This document shows positions 27,304 through 34,500 of a stretch of DNA of 38,713 bases, piece after piece. This DNA comes from JAVBNO01 sp031551485 (GTDB lineage: Bacteria; Bacillota; Clostridia; Oscillospirales; Ruminococcaceae). The translations under genes and the position numbers were made by a program. The stretch covers positions 1 to 38,713 of the forward strand of contig JAVBNO010000054.1 of NCBI GenBank assembly GCA_031551485.1, given 5' to 3'. The notes beneath the pieces were generated by a model. The model had not been told where the DNA came from and ran no database searches. It was given only the letters and a program-made list of their open reading frames with translations. Each line of letters opens with the position of its first letter. The stretch's first letter is position 1.

Positions 27304-27858
27304 TTACAGTTCCAAAATTTCCTTTTCTTTTTTGGCGCAAACACTATCAATATCCTTGCAGAATTGATCGGTTAGCTCCTGGATGTCTTTTTCGTAATCC
27401 TTCAAGTCATCCTCGGTAATCTCTGCATTTTTTTTCATCGCTTTAAATTTTTCATTGGCATCGCGACGAATAGAGCGAACGGCAATTTTGCACTCCTCGC
27501 CCATTTTGGCGATAGTTTTGCAAATTTCTTTTCTGCGTTCATCGGTTAGCTGGGGAAACGTAATGCGCAACACAATCCCGTCGTTGGTGGGATTGATCCC
27601 GATATCAGAGGCCTGGATGGCTTTTTCAATGGGTTTGAGTGTCGATTTATCCCAAGGCTGAATGACTAAAATGCGGGCTTCTGCCACTGAAATGGCTGCC
27701 ATTTGGTTAATGGGGGTTGGTGTTCCATAATAATCCACCACCACATGATCCAGCACGGCAGGGTTGGCGCGACCGGCCCGAATGGCCGCAAATTCTGTAG
27801 TCATTGTATCAACGCTTTTGTTCATTTTGTCCTGAAAAGGCTTCAAATGTTCTTTCAT
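27304..27858 (-). CDS. frr: Ribosome recycling factor
   Basis: RRF splits the post-termination ribosome together with EF-G. It has 184 residues, the normal length. The N-terminal helix with IRAGRANPAVLDHV and the conserved YYGTPTPINQMA hinge region are hallmark motifs. The ATG at 27858 is five bases after the pyrH stop, with GGAGG about ten bases upstream inside pyrH. The pair pyrH-frr is conserved widely in bacteria. Confidence 0.98.
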   Translation of the reverse strand: MKEHLKPFQDKMNKSVDTMTTEFAAIRAGRANPAVLDHVVVDYYGTPTPINQMAAISVAEARILVIQPWDKSTLKPIEKAIQASDIGINPTNDGIVLRITFPQLTDERRKEICKTIAKMGEECKIAVRSIRRDANEKFKAMKKNAEITEDDLKDYEKDIQELTDQFCKDIDSVCAKKEKEILEL

Positions 27859-27863
27859 CTCTA

Positions 27864-28580
27864 TTATGCCTCCTTTACGATCGTACCGATTTCTTTGCCA
27901 CAGACGGCATCAATCATATTATCTGGGTCGCTCATGCTAAAAACCAATACGGGAATTTTATTGTCGCGGCACATGGATGCCGCCGACATATCCATGACTG
28001 CCAAGTTGCTGCTGAGAACCTCGCTGAAAGATACCTCTTTGTATCGTTTGGCATTCGGGTTTTTAGAAGGATCGCTGTCATAAACGCCATCTACCATGGT
28101 CGCCTTTAGAATGATATCGGCACCAATTTCGGCAGCGCGCAATGCTGCGGCCGTATCGGTGGAAAAATAAGGATTTCCTGTGCCGCAGCCAAAAATGACC
28201 ACACGGCCCTTTTCTAAATGGCGTACCGCCCGGTTGCGGATGTAAGGTTCAGCCACAGCTTGCATGGTAATTGCCGTCTGTACGCGAACGTTGACATCGT
28301 AAGACTCCAGCGCATCGGCCAGCGCAAGGGCGTTGATACCGGTAGCCAGCATGCCCATGTGGTCAGACCGGGTGCGGTCAATGGCACCGCCGGAACGACC
28401 CCGCCAAATGTTACCGCCGCCCACGACGATGGCAACCTGTACGCCCATCTCACTAATTTTTTTAATGCTTCGGCAAATGGCCAAAATGACATCATAGTCG
28501 AGGCCGAATTTTTTATCACCGGCCAGAGCCTCGCCGCTTAGTTTTAACAATATCCGTTTGTATTTTGGGTTCAAAAGCAT
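27864..28580 (-). CDS. pyrH: Uridylate kinase
   Basis: PyrH phosphorylates UMP to UDP; it is an amino acid kinase family hexamer regulated by GTP and UTP. It has up to 238 residues. Motifs include ILLKLSGEAL at the N-terminus, VVGGGNIWRG, and the acceptor region GTGNPYFSTDTAA. The start is ambiguous: ATG at 28580 directly follows GGGGGAGAGG with almost no spacing, while the TTG at 28574, two codons on, has ideal spacing of six bases. The TTG may be the real start. It opens the long unit that runs to polC. Confidence 0.96.
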   Translation of the reverse strand: MLLNPKYKRILLKLSGEALAGDKKFGLDYDVILAICRSIKKISEMGVQVAIVVGGGNIWRGRSGGAIDRTRSDHMGMLATGINALALADALESYDVNVRVQTAITMQAVAEPYIRNRAVRHLEKGRVVIFGCGTGNPYFSTDTAAALRAAEIGADIILKATMVDGVYDSDPSKNPNAKRYKEVSFSEVLSSNLAVMDMSAASMCRDNKIPVLVFSMSDPDNMIDAVCGKEIGTIVKEA

Positions 28581-28602
28581 CCTCTCCCCCTATTTTGTTT
28601 CT

Positions 28603-28631
28603 ATTTTACAATATGCCGGTGGGAAAAGCAA
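28603..28631 (-). promoter_or_regulatory. SigA-type promoter for the pyrH-frr-...-polC unit
   Basis: TTGCTT (28631-28626) and TAAAAT (28608-28603) are 17 bp apart on the minus strand, about 23 bp before the pyrH start. No further promoter was seen between pyrH and polC, where gaps are 30 bp or less. Confidence 0.6.
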
Positions 28632-28741
28632 TTCAAATCCCCACGTCACAAGGCAAAAATTTCTCTTGCTACGCTTTTGAATGCAAAACAAGACATTCAT
28701 CACCCATTGGCCGGTAGCTTGCGCTGTTTCATCCGCGCGAA

Positions 28742-28771
28742 AAAAGACGCCCCCAACAGAGGACGTCTTTT
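28742..28771 (-). terminator. Rho-independent terminator of rpsB-tsf
   Basis: On the minus strand AAAAGACG (28771-28764) pairs with CGTCTTTT (28749-28742), extended inward by CC/GG pairs, and a T-run follows. It begins about 25 bp past the tsf stop. The stretch 28632-28735 beyond it holds only a short hairpin and no gene that I can support. Confidence 0.8.
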
Positions 28772-28796
28772 GCTATTATATGAAAACAATTGAATA

Positions 28797-29711
28797 CTAT
28801 TGTACCATTTTGGCCACTTCATCGGCGAAATTGTCCTCGCGCTTTTCAAGGCCTTCGCCCTTTTCAAAGCGGACAAAGTCGACAATCTTAATCTCGCCGC
28901 CAAGTTCTTTGCCAACTTGCTCTGTGTATTGGGCAACCGAAATATCGCCATTCTTCACGAAAGGTTGCTCGACCAGGCAGATTTCTTTATAGTATTTGGC
29001 AATGCGGCCCAGCACCATTTTTTCGGCGATATTGGCAGGCTTGCCTTCGTTGATGGCCTGAGCGGTGAGAATTTCTTTTTCCTTCTCCACTACATCGGCA
29101 GGGACAGCTTCTTTATTCAAAAAGGTCGGCATGGCAGCAGCAATTTGCATGGCTACATCTTTGCCATAAATTTTGAACTCGGGCCTGGCGGCTACGGCAT
29201 CGGGTGCTTCAAATTTGACCATGACGCCAATGCGACCGCCGCCATGGATGTAGGTCTCGATAACGCCATCGAAACGGGCAAAGCGACGAATCTTCAAATT
29301 CTCGCCAATGGTGAGAATTTTGTCCCGCAGCACCTCGCCCACCGTACCAGAGCCGCCGGCGATGTTGCAGTTCTCAAGCGCCGTCACATCGGCTGGGTTA
29401 TTTTCGATAACGGTTTTACCGCATTGTTCGACAAAAGCAATAAAGTCGCTGTTTTTGCCGACAAAGTCGGTTTCGGAGTTAACTTCAATGACGACACCCA
29501 CTTTTTTGGCTTCGTCCACTACAGCGCAAACCACACCCTCGGCGGCAATGCGGCTGGACTTTTTGGCCGCGGCGGCAATGCCTTTTTCGCGCAATATCTC
29601 AACGGCTTTTTCCATATCGCCGTTAGCATCTGTCAGCGCTTTTTTGCAATCCATCATTCCGCATCCTGTTTTTTCGCGGAGTGTTTGTACATCTTTTGCA
29701 GTAAAGGCCAT
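28797..29711 (-). CDS. tsf: Elongation factor Ts
   Basis: EF-Ts is the nucleotide exchange factor for EF-Tu. It has 304 residues, the long two-core-domain form. The N-terminal UBA-like domain (VQTLREKTGCGMMDCKKAL) and the conserved exchange motif SETDFVGKN (about 79-87) are plain. The ATG at 29711 follows AGGAGG. It lies 99 bp after rpsB, with a hairpin in the gap. It ends in TAG and is followed by a terminator. Confidence 0.98.
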   Translation of the reverse strand: MAFTAKDVQTLREKTGCGMMDCKKALTDANGDMEKAVEILREKGIAAAAKKSSRIAAEGVVCAVVDEAKKVGVVIEVNSETDFVGKNSDFIAFVEQCGKTVIENNPADVTALENCNIAGGSGTVGEVLRDKILTIGENLKIRRFARFDGVIETYIHGGGRIGVMVKFEAPDAVAARPEFKIYGKDVAMQIAAAMPTFLNKEAVPADVVEKEKEILTAQAINEGKPANIAEKMVLGRIAKYYKEICLVEQPFVKNGDISVAQYTEQVGKELGGEIKIVDFVRFEKGEGLEKREDNFADEVAKMVQ

Positions 29712-29765
29712 TTATATTCCTCCTATTGTTTTTATCATAATCAACAATCTATATATTTCATACAA

Positions 29766-29789
29766 GATGCCCGAACACAGTCGGGCATC
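29766..29789. terminator. Intercistronic hairpin between rpsB and tsf
   Basis: GATGCCCGA (29766-29774) pairs with TCGGGCATC (29781-29789) around a six-base loop. On the minus strand it is followed by TTGTAT, a weak T-tract. It may be a partial terminator or processing site that sets the ratio of S2 to EF-Ts. Confidence 0.55.
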
Positions 29790-29810
29790 AACAGTTCTGT
29801 GTAAAAACGC

Positions 29811-30638
29811 TTACGCCTGCGGAGCAGCTTCTGCGGTGGGCTCGGCGGCAACTGCCTTGGGCGCGCGGGGTGCACGGGCAGGCTTGTTCGCTTCCGCAAC
29901 TTCTTCGCGTTCCTCAATTTTAGCGGCCTCTGCCTCTTTAACGGCAGCACCCATCTCGCCTTGTTTGCCTTCGATAATGGCATCGGCCATGGTGCCGGAC
30001 AGCAGCTTGACAGCGCGAATGGCATCATCGTTGCCGGGAATGACATAGTCAATCTCGTCGGGATCACAGTTGGTGTCCACAATAGCAACAATGGGAATAC
30101 CCAGCTTTTTAGCCTCGGCTACCGCAATTTTTTCTTTGCGGGGGTCGACCACAAACAGCGCGCCGGGCAGCTTGTTCATGCTTTTAATGCCGCCCAAGAA
30201 TTTTTCCAGACGCTCAATCTCCAAATTCAGCTTGATGACTTCTTTTTTGGGCAGTTTTTCGAATGTGCCGTCTTCTTCCATTTTCCGCAGTTGCTCGAGA
30301 CGCTGAATTCTGCGGCGAATGGTTTTGAAGTTGGTCATCATGCCGCCCAACCAGCGGGCATTGACATAGTGGGCACCGGAGCGCTCCGCCTCTTCTTTCA
30401 CAGAATCACCGGCTTGCTTTTTGGTTCCCACAAAAAGAACCGTTTCGCCGTTCATAGAAATATCCCGCACAAAATTGTAGGCCTCTTCCAGCTTTTTCAC
30501 GGTTTTTTGCAGATCGATGATATAGATGCCGTTTCTTTCTGTAAAGATATACTGGGCCATCTTGGGATTCCAACGACGGGTCTGGTGGCCAAAGTGGACG
30601 CCTGCTTCCAGCAGTTGCTTCATGGATACTACGCTCAT
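29811..30638 (-). CDS. rpsB: Small ribosomal subunit protein S2
   Basis: S2 sits at the head-body junction of the 30S subunit and is needed for S1 binding and initiation. It has 275 residues. Hallmarks are LLEAGVHFGHQTRRWNPKM, the WLGGMMTNFKTI motif and VDTNCDPDEIDYVIPGNDDA. The last 45 or so residues form an Ala/Glu/Pro-rich tail (APRAPKAVAAEPTAEAAPQA) beyond the folded core, as seen in several clostridial S2 proteins. The ATG at 30638 has GGAGG eleven bases upstream, rather far. It is co-transcribed with tsf from its own promoter. Confidence 0.98.
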   Translation of the reverse strand: MSVVSMKQLLEAGVHFGHQTRRWNPKMAQYIFTERNGIYIIDLQKTVKKLEEAYNFVRDISMNGETVLFVGTKKQAGDSVKEEAERSGAHYVNARWLGGMMTNFKTIRRRIQRLEQLRKMEEDGTFEKLPKKEVIKLNLEIERLEKFLGGIKSMNKLPGALFVVDPRKEKIAVAEAKKLGIPIVAIVDTNCDPDEIDYVIPGNDDAIRAVKLLSGTMADAIIEGKQGEMGAAVKEAEAAKIEEREEVAEANKPARAPRAPKAVAAEPTAEAAPQA

Positions 30639-30753
30639 GTAAGAAAAATCCTCCTAAATTTTTGTTTTAACCTCCGCGCCGCGCACTTTGGGACACAACC
30701 ACAGGCATGTAACCCGCGGCACCTATGCACCAATTGCAGCACGTGTGTTTTGC
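30639..30753 (-). promoter_or_regulatory. Structured rpsB leader
   Basis: About 115 bases lie between the promoter and the rpsB start. On the minus strand GCCGCG near the middle can pair with CGCGGC near the ribosome binding site, and GGG...CCC with ACA...TGT can pair within. Ribosomal protein leaders are often autoregulatory, but I do not recognise a named motif here. Confidence 0.35.
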
Positions 30754-30759
30754 CGAATC

Positions 30760-30788
30760 ATTATAGCATGGAATTTTGGCTTGCGCAA
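30760..30788 (-). promoter_or_regulatory. SigA-type promoter of rpsB-tsf
   Basis: TTGCGC (30788-30783) and a perfect TATAAT (30765-30760) are 17 bp apart, with TGC making an extended -10. It lies just past the ylmC stop and fits a highly expressed ribosomal operon. Confidence 0.8.
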
Positions 30789-30801
30789 GCCCTTTTATGC
30801 C

Positions 30802-31092
30802 CTATTGGCTGAATCCGGGGAAAAATCCCTTTTTGCGCACCCGCGGATTGCGAAAATGCTCTTTAAACCGCACCAGTATTGTGTCCTCCCCAATAACCTC
30901 TATTTCGCCCCAGGGAATAATAATATCATCCTCGCGGCCAAAAAGGCCAAAAAATTTAAGCCTGCCAAAAATGACAATGGCAACCAGACAGGCGGTCGTT
31001 GTATCAAATTCCACATCGGAAACACAACCCAGGCAAGCACCGTTGCAAAGATTAATCACTTCCTTATAGCGTAAATCGGTCACTCTTTGCAT
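30802..31092 (-). CDS. YlmC/YmxH family sporulation-associated PRC-barrel protein
   Basis: The protein has 96 residues and is built around a single PRC-barrel-like beta fold, visible as DLRYKEVINLCNGACLGCVSDVEF followed (after a short stretch) by the hydrophobic strands ACLVAIVIFGR and IIIPWGEIEVIGEDTILV. Members of this family are encoded next to sigG in many spore formers and are annotated as sporulation proteins, but the molecular role is unknown. The C-terminal basic tail is longer than usual. The ATG at 31092 is chosen; a TTG is one codon upstream. The ribosome binding site AGGAGGGCGG overlaps one arm of an inverted repeat. It follows sigG by 81 bp. Confidence 0.8.
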   Translation of the reverse strand: MQRVTDLRYKEVINLCNGACLGCVSDVEFDTTTACLVAIVIFGRLKFFGLFGREDDIIIPWGEIEVIGEDTILVRFKEHFRNPRVRKKGFFPGFSQ

Positions 31093-31098
31093 CAAAAT

Positions 31099-31155
31099 AT
31101 CCGCCCTCCTCTCAATATCTATACTCAGATACTATAAATATGAGGCAGGGCGGAT
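31099..31155. repeat. Inverted repeat covering the ylmC ribosome binding site
   Basis: ATCCGCCCT (31099-31107) is the perfect complement of AGGGCGGAT (31147-31155), separated by 39 bases. In the minus-strand mRNA the second arm overlaps the AGGAGG of ylmC, so pairing would partly hide it. Confidence 0.5.
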
Positions 31156-31173
31156 GTCCTATGATACTATACG

Positions 31174-31947
31174 CTATTTGATTTGTTTTTTTATTTTAGA
31201 TAACGCGCCTTTTTCCACCCGGGAAACCTGGGCTTGGCTGATGCCAATCTCGTCTGCCACTTCTACCTGGGTTCGACCCAAAAAGAAACGAAGCGACAAA
31301 ATTTTCTTTTCGCGTTCCCCCAAATTGTCGATGGCTTGCTTAATCACGATCTCTTCCAACCAGTCGTTATCATCATATTTATCGCTTAGCTGATCCATGA
31401 CATAAATAGTGTCGCGGCCGTCAGAATACACCGGCTCATATAAGGAGACCGGCTCTACGATGGCCTCCAACGCCATCACCACATCTTCCCGGCGGCAACC
31501 CATTTCCCGGGAAATTTGGTCCATTGTGGGTTCGCACAGTTTGTCCGCCGTCAGTTTTTCCTTTACCTGCATTGCCTTATAGGCCGTGTCACGCATGGAC
31601 CGGCTTACCCGCACCGAGTTGTTATCCCGCAGATAGCGGCGTATTTCGCCGATAATCATAGGGACTGCATAGGTTGAAAATTTGACCTGGTGGCTGATAT
31701 CAAAATTGTCGATGGCTTTAATCAGTCCTACACAGCCGACCTGAAAGATGTCGTCTAAATTTTCACCTCTGTTTGTGAATTTCTGTACAACGCTGAGTAC
31801 CAATCTCAAATTGCCGTTGATAAGTTCTTCTCTTGCTTGCGCATTGCCCTCTTTCACTTTTTTGAGGAGTTCTGTTTTTTCCTTTTCTTTCAATACTTTC
31901 AGTTTTGCAGTGTTGATGCCGCAGATTTCCACTTTGTTAATGTACAA
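31174..31947 (-). CDS. sigG: RNA polymerase sporulation sigma factor SigG
   Basis: SigG directs late gene expression in the forespore. It has 257 residues, the usual size. The N-terminus NKVEICGINTAKLKVL is specific to SigG. Region 2 (NLRLVLSVVQKF, VGLIKAIDNFD, STYAVPMIIGEIRRYLRDN) and region 4 (LSLRFFLGRTQVEVADEIGISQAQVSRVEK) are complete. The start is TTG at 31947, nine bases after AAGGGG; an upstream TTG at 31956 abuts that site. The ribosome binding site lies in an inverted repeat. It is on the minus strand upstream of ylmC, but unlike in most relatives it is separated from sigE by a plus-strand cassette. It ends in TAG. Confidence 0.95.
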   Translation of the reverse strand: MYINKVEICGINTAKLKVLKEKEKTELLKKVKEGNAQAREELINGNLRLVLSVVQKFTNRGENLDDIFQVGCVGLIKAIDNFDISHQVKFSTYAVPMIIGEIRRYLRDNNSVRVSRSMRDTAYKAMQVKEKLTADKLCEPTMDQISREMGCRREDVVMALEAIVEPVSLYEPVYSDGRDTIYVMDQLSDKYDDNDWLEEIVIKQAIDNLGEREKKILSLRFFLGRTQVEVADEIGISQAQVSRVEKGALSKIKKQIK

Positions 31948-31954
31948 AAAGAAC

Positions 31955-32002
31955 AACCCCTTAAGATTGCTTAGCTTGTTTTCAGTATTGTCTTAAGGGA
32001 TT
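31955..32002. promoter_or_regulatory. Leader hairpin hiding the sigG ribosome binding site
   Basis: AACCCCTTAAGA (31955-31966) and TCTTAAGGGATT (31991-32002) are complementary with one G-T-type mismatch, around a 24-base loop. In the mRNA the arm next to the gene contains AAGGGG, the only good ribosome binding site for sigG. Confidence 0.6.
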
Positions 32003-32128
32003 CTCTTCATGCGGATTTGAGAGGCTGGTAATATTTGCTTTATCGGTGTATGGTTAATAATAATGAAGTCATCTTGTTTTTTATGGAAAGCCAATTTTTT
32101 TTGGTTTTTAGACTATGCCAACTTTCTT

Positions 32129-32157
32129 TTGACCCCATCTTAAATTAGTGCTACAAT
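32129..32157 (+). promoter_or_regulatory. SigA-type promoter for the cobH/cbiC-like gene and ABC transporter
   Basis: TTGACC (32129-32134) and TACAAT (32152-32157) are 17 bp apart, with TGC giving an extended -10. It lies about 48 bp before the ATG at 32205 and is divergent from sigG. Confidence 0.8.
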
Positions 32158-32204
32158 ATAGGAAAGTGGAAAATCCAGGTATTTTGTTAAATTGGAGTGT
32201 TATC

Positions 32205-32819
32205 ATGCGGCCCGAGGATATTGAGAAACAGAGTTTTGCGATGATTACCGAACGGTTGGGCCAACACCAACCACTGGCGGAATATGCGCCTATCATCAAG
32301 CGTGTCATTCACACAACGGCAGATTTTGATTATGCGGACAACCTTTATTTTTCGCCCGGTGTGGTCAATATTTTGCGAAACGCAATTGCACAGGGCGCCG
32401 CTATTGTCACCGATACGCAGATGGCGAAGGTGGGTATTAATAAGGCCAAATTGGGCGCCGCCGGCGGCGGCAATGTGCACTGCTTTATGGCGGATGACGA
32501 TGTGGCGGCTGCAGCCGCGGCCCGAGGTGTAACCCGCGCTGTGGTCTCGATGGAAAAAGCCGCCAAGCTTTCCGGTCCCGTTCTCTTTGCGGTCGGCAAC
32601 GCCCCCACCGCCCTCATTCAACTTTGTAAAATGGCCCATGAAGGCATCATCCATCCGGTGGGTATTATCGGTGTGCCGGTTGGTTTTGTCAATGTGGTGG
32701 AATCCAAAAACATGCTAATGGCTTCCCCCATTCCCTGCATTGTGGCCAGGGGCAACAAAGGGGGCAGCAATGTGGCAGCCGCCATCGTTAACGCCCTGGT
32801 CGGCGGTTATGATATTTGA
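32205..32819 (+). CDS. Precorrin-8X methylmutase (CobH/CbiC family)
   Basis: CobH/CbiC moves a methyl group from C11 to C12 to form hydrogenobyrinate or cobyrinate in corrin ring synthesis. The protein has 204 residues, the normal length for a stand-alone enzyme. The catalytic histidine is H36 in KRVIHTTADFDY. Other family motifs are VTDTQMAKVGI, GNAPTALIQL, and the C-terminal GVPVGFVNVVESK and ARGNKGGSNVAAAIVNAL. The ATG at 32205 has GGAG seven bases upstream. No other cobalamin gene is in the window. It precedes the ABC transporter genes on the same strand by 50 bp and likely shares their transcript. I leave the symbol open between cobH and cbiC. Confidence 0.92.
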   Translation: MRPEDIEKQSFAMITERLGQHQPLAEYAPIIKRVIHTTADFDYADNLYFSPGVVNILRNAIAQGAAIVTDTQMAKVGINKAKLGAAGGGNVHCFMADDDVAAAAAARGVTRAVVSMEKAAKLSGPVLFAVGNAPTALIQLCKMAHEGIIHPVGIIGVPVGFVNVVESKNMLMASPIPCIVARGNKGGSNVAAAIVNALVGGYDI

Positions 32820-32869
32820 TAAGGCCTGATTGTTGACATTGATATTGTTGCATTGGAGGAGGTATTATC

Positions 32870-33688
32870 ATGAGACATATTCGGTTGTTTGTACAATGCA
32901 CCTTGTTTTTACTTGTTGCTTGTGTGGTGCTGACCGCCTGTGCCCCAGGCAATGCGGCAAAGACTGACCCCCTGGTTGTAGGCATGGAACTGGCTTATCC
33001 ACCTTTTGAAACGAAAGATGAAGAGGGAAATCCCAGCGGAGTCAGCGTTGATTTCGCAAAAGATTTTGCCGCATATTTAGGCCGGGACGTCATAATTGAA
33101 AATATTGCCTGGGAAGGGCTTATTCCTTCGCTGGAGACCGGAAAAGTGGACATAGTGGTATCTTCTATGACCATAACCGAGGAGCGGCAAAAGGTAGTGG
33201 ACTTTTCCGATCCTTATGCCAACGCCCTATTGGCCATTTTAGCCAACAAGAATGCCGGTATCGCTTCTATTGACGATTTGAACCAGTCCGGCAAGCGCGT
33301 AGCCGTTAAAACCGGTTCCACCGGATATATTTATGCCACGGCACATTTACCCAACGCGGAAATTATCGCCCTTGCCGATGAAAGCGCCTGTGTCACCGAA
33401 GTGGCGCAGGGCAAGGCTGACGGTTTTTTATATGACCAGCTGACCATTTATCGCAATTGGAAAGCCAACGAAGACACGACGACCGCTGTCTTCATCCCTT
33501 TTCAGGATGTGGAAAAATGGGGTGTCGCCGTCAAAAAGGGAAATACACAGCTGTTGAGTTCCCTTAATGATTTCATCAAAACATATACAGAGGACGGCGG
33601 CTGGGGTAAGCTGACGCAAAAATACCTGGCCGAAGAAAAAGCTGCTTTTGATGAACTTGGGTTCCAATGGTTTTTTGACATGAAATAA
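32870..33688 (+). CDS. Amino acid ABC transporter substrate-binding lipoprotein (family 3)
   Basis: This is the outer-face receptor of a polar amino acid importer. It has 272 residues. A lipoprotein signal peptide ends in the lipobox LTAC with C24. The mature part is a periplasmic-binding-protein type 2 fold with the family signature PPFETKDEEGNPSGVSVDF, the ligand-carboxylate arginine in TITEERQKVVDFSDPY and the amino-group-binding acidic residue in GFLYDQLT. The exact substrate (glutamine, arginine, histidine, cystine) cannot be read from the motifs. The ATG at 32870 has GGAGG upstream. The permease and ATPase genes follow. Confidence 0.93.
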   Translation: MRHIRLFVQCTLFLLVACVVLTACAPGNAAKTDPLVVGMELAYPPFETKDEEGNPSGVSVDFAKDFAAYLGRDVIIENIAWEGLIPSLETGKVDIVVSSMTITEERQKVVDFSDPYANALLAILANKNAGIASIDDLNQSGKRVAVKTGSTGYIYATAHLPNAEIIALADESACVTEVAQGKADGFLYDQLTIYRNWKANEDTTTAVFIPFQDVEKWGVAVKKGNTQLLSSLNDFIKTYTEDGGWGKLTQKYLAEEKAAFDELGFQWFFDMK

Positions 33689-33726
33689 TCCAATTTAAGA
33701 CTTCATAAATGCAGGGCGGTGCCTTT

Positions 33727-34500
33727 ATGTCACTGTTTGTTTCAACAGCACAGAAAACGCCGCCGTCAAAAGCGGCGTTCAATTTATTACTTACCACCGT
33801 ATTGGCGATCGGCGTTTTTTGGCTTGCGCTAGGCAGGCTTGGAATTGTATTTCATTTTTCATTTGTACAGGATTATGCCGTTCGCATTCGGCAGGGGTTT
33901 GGCCTTACCATCGCACTGAGTTTGGCCAGTCTTGTCCTCAGCTTGACCATTGGCGTTTTCAGCGCAGTGGGACAAAGCAGTCGCATCCTCATCATCCGCT
34001 ATTTTTGCAATGGCTATGTCAAGATCATTCGTGGCACGCCGCTTATTACCCAAATTTATCTTTTCTTTTATATCTTGGGGACTGCCGTGGGTTTGGACAA
34101 CCGTTTTTGGGCAGGTGTATTTATTCTTTCCATTTTCGAAGGGGCCTACGTGGCGGAAATTATTCGGGGCAGTCTGCTTTCTATTGATGAAACCCAACTA
34201 GAAGCATCCAAAGCCGTCGGCTTTAATCGGACCCAGACCTTGCGGTATGTAGTCTTTCCCCAGATGGTGGCACGAACACTGCCCGCCCTTACCGGCCAAT
34301 TTGCTTCCATCATCAAGGACTCTTCCCTCTTGTCTATTATTGCCGTGATTGAAATTACCCAGACAATACGGGAAATCAGCGCCACCAATTACCAGCTCTT
34401 CTCCTGCTATCTCTTTTTAGGTGCGCTCTATTTATGTCTTACGTTGCCCATCTCCTTCATCTGCCGGCAATTGGAGGGGAGATTTTATTATGCGAATTGA
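33727..34500 (+). CDS. Amino acid ABC transporter permease
   Basis: This is the membrane subunit of the His/Glu/Gln/Arg (HEQRO) class, with about five membrane segments in 257 residues. The EAA loop that docks the ATPase is clear: EASKAVGFNRTQTLRYVVFP. IRGTPLITQIYL is another family hallmark. The ATG at 33727 is preferred; an in-frame ATG at 33709 has no ribosome binding site. It follows the binding protein by 38 bp, and its end overlaps the ATPase gene by 11 bases. Confidence 0.93.
   Translation: MSLFVSTAQKTPPSKAAFNLLLTTVLAIGVFWLALGRLGIVFHFSFVQDYAVRIRQGFGLTIALSLASLVLSLTIGVFSAVGQSSRILIIRYFCNGYVKIIRGTPLITQIYLFFYILGTAVGLDNRFWAGVFILSIFEGAYVAEIIRGSLLSIDETQLEASKAVGFNRTQTLRYVVFPQMVARTLPALTGQFASIIKDSSLLSIIAVIEITQTIREISATNYQLFSCYLFLGALYLCLTLPISFICRQLEGRFYYAN

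Noticed and set aside
28800..29804. Long plus-strand open frame of 334 codons opposite tsf
   Set aside because: It lies wholly antisense to tsf, which has every EF-Ts motif. The frame stays open because of codon bias on the real strand, and its translation resembles no family.
29961..30812. Plus-strand open frame of 283 codons opposite rpsB
   Set aside because: Antisense shadow of rpsB and its leader, with no domain or initiation signal.
32833..32838. TTGACA before the substrate-binding protein gene as a separate promoter
   Set aside because: No -10 hexamer lies at 16-18 bp, where the ribosome binding site sits instead, so transcription probably comes from the promoter at 32129.
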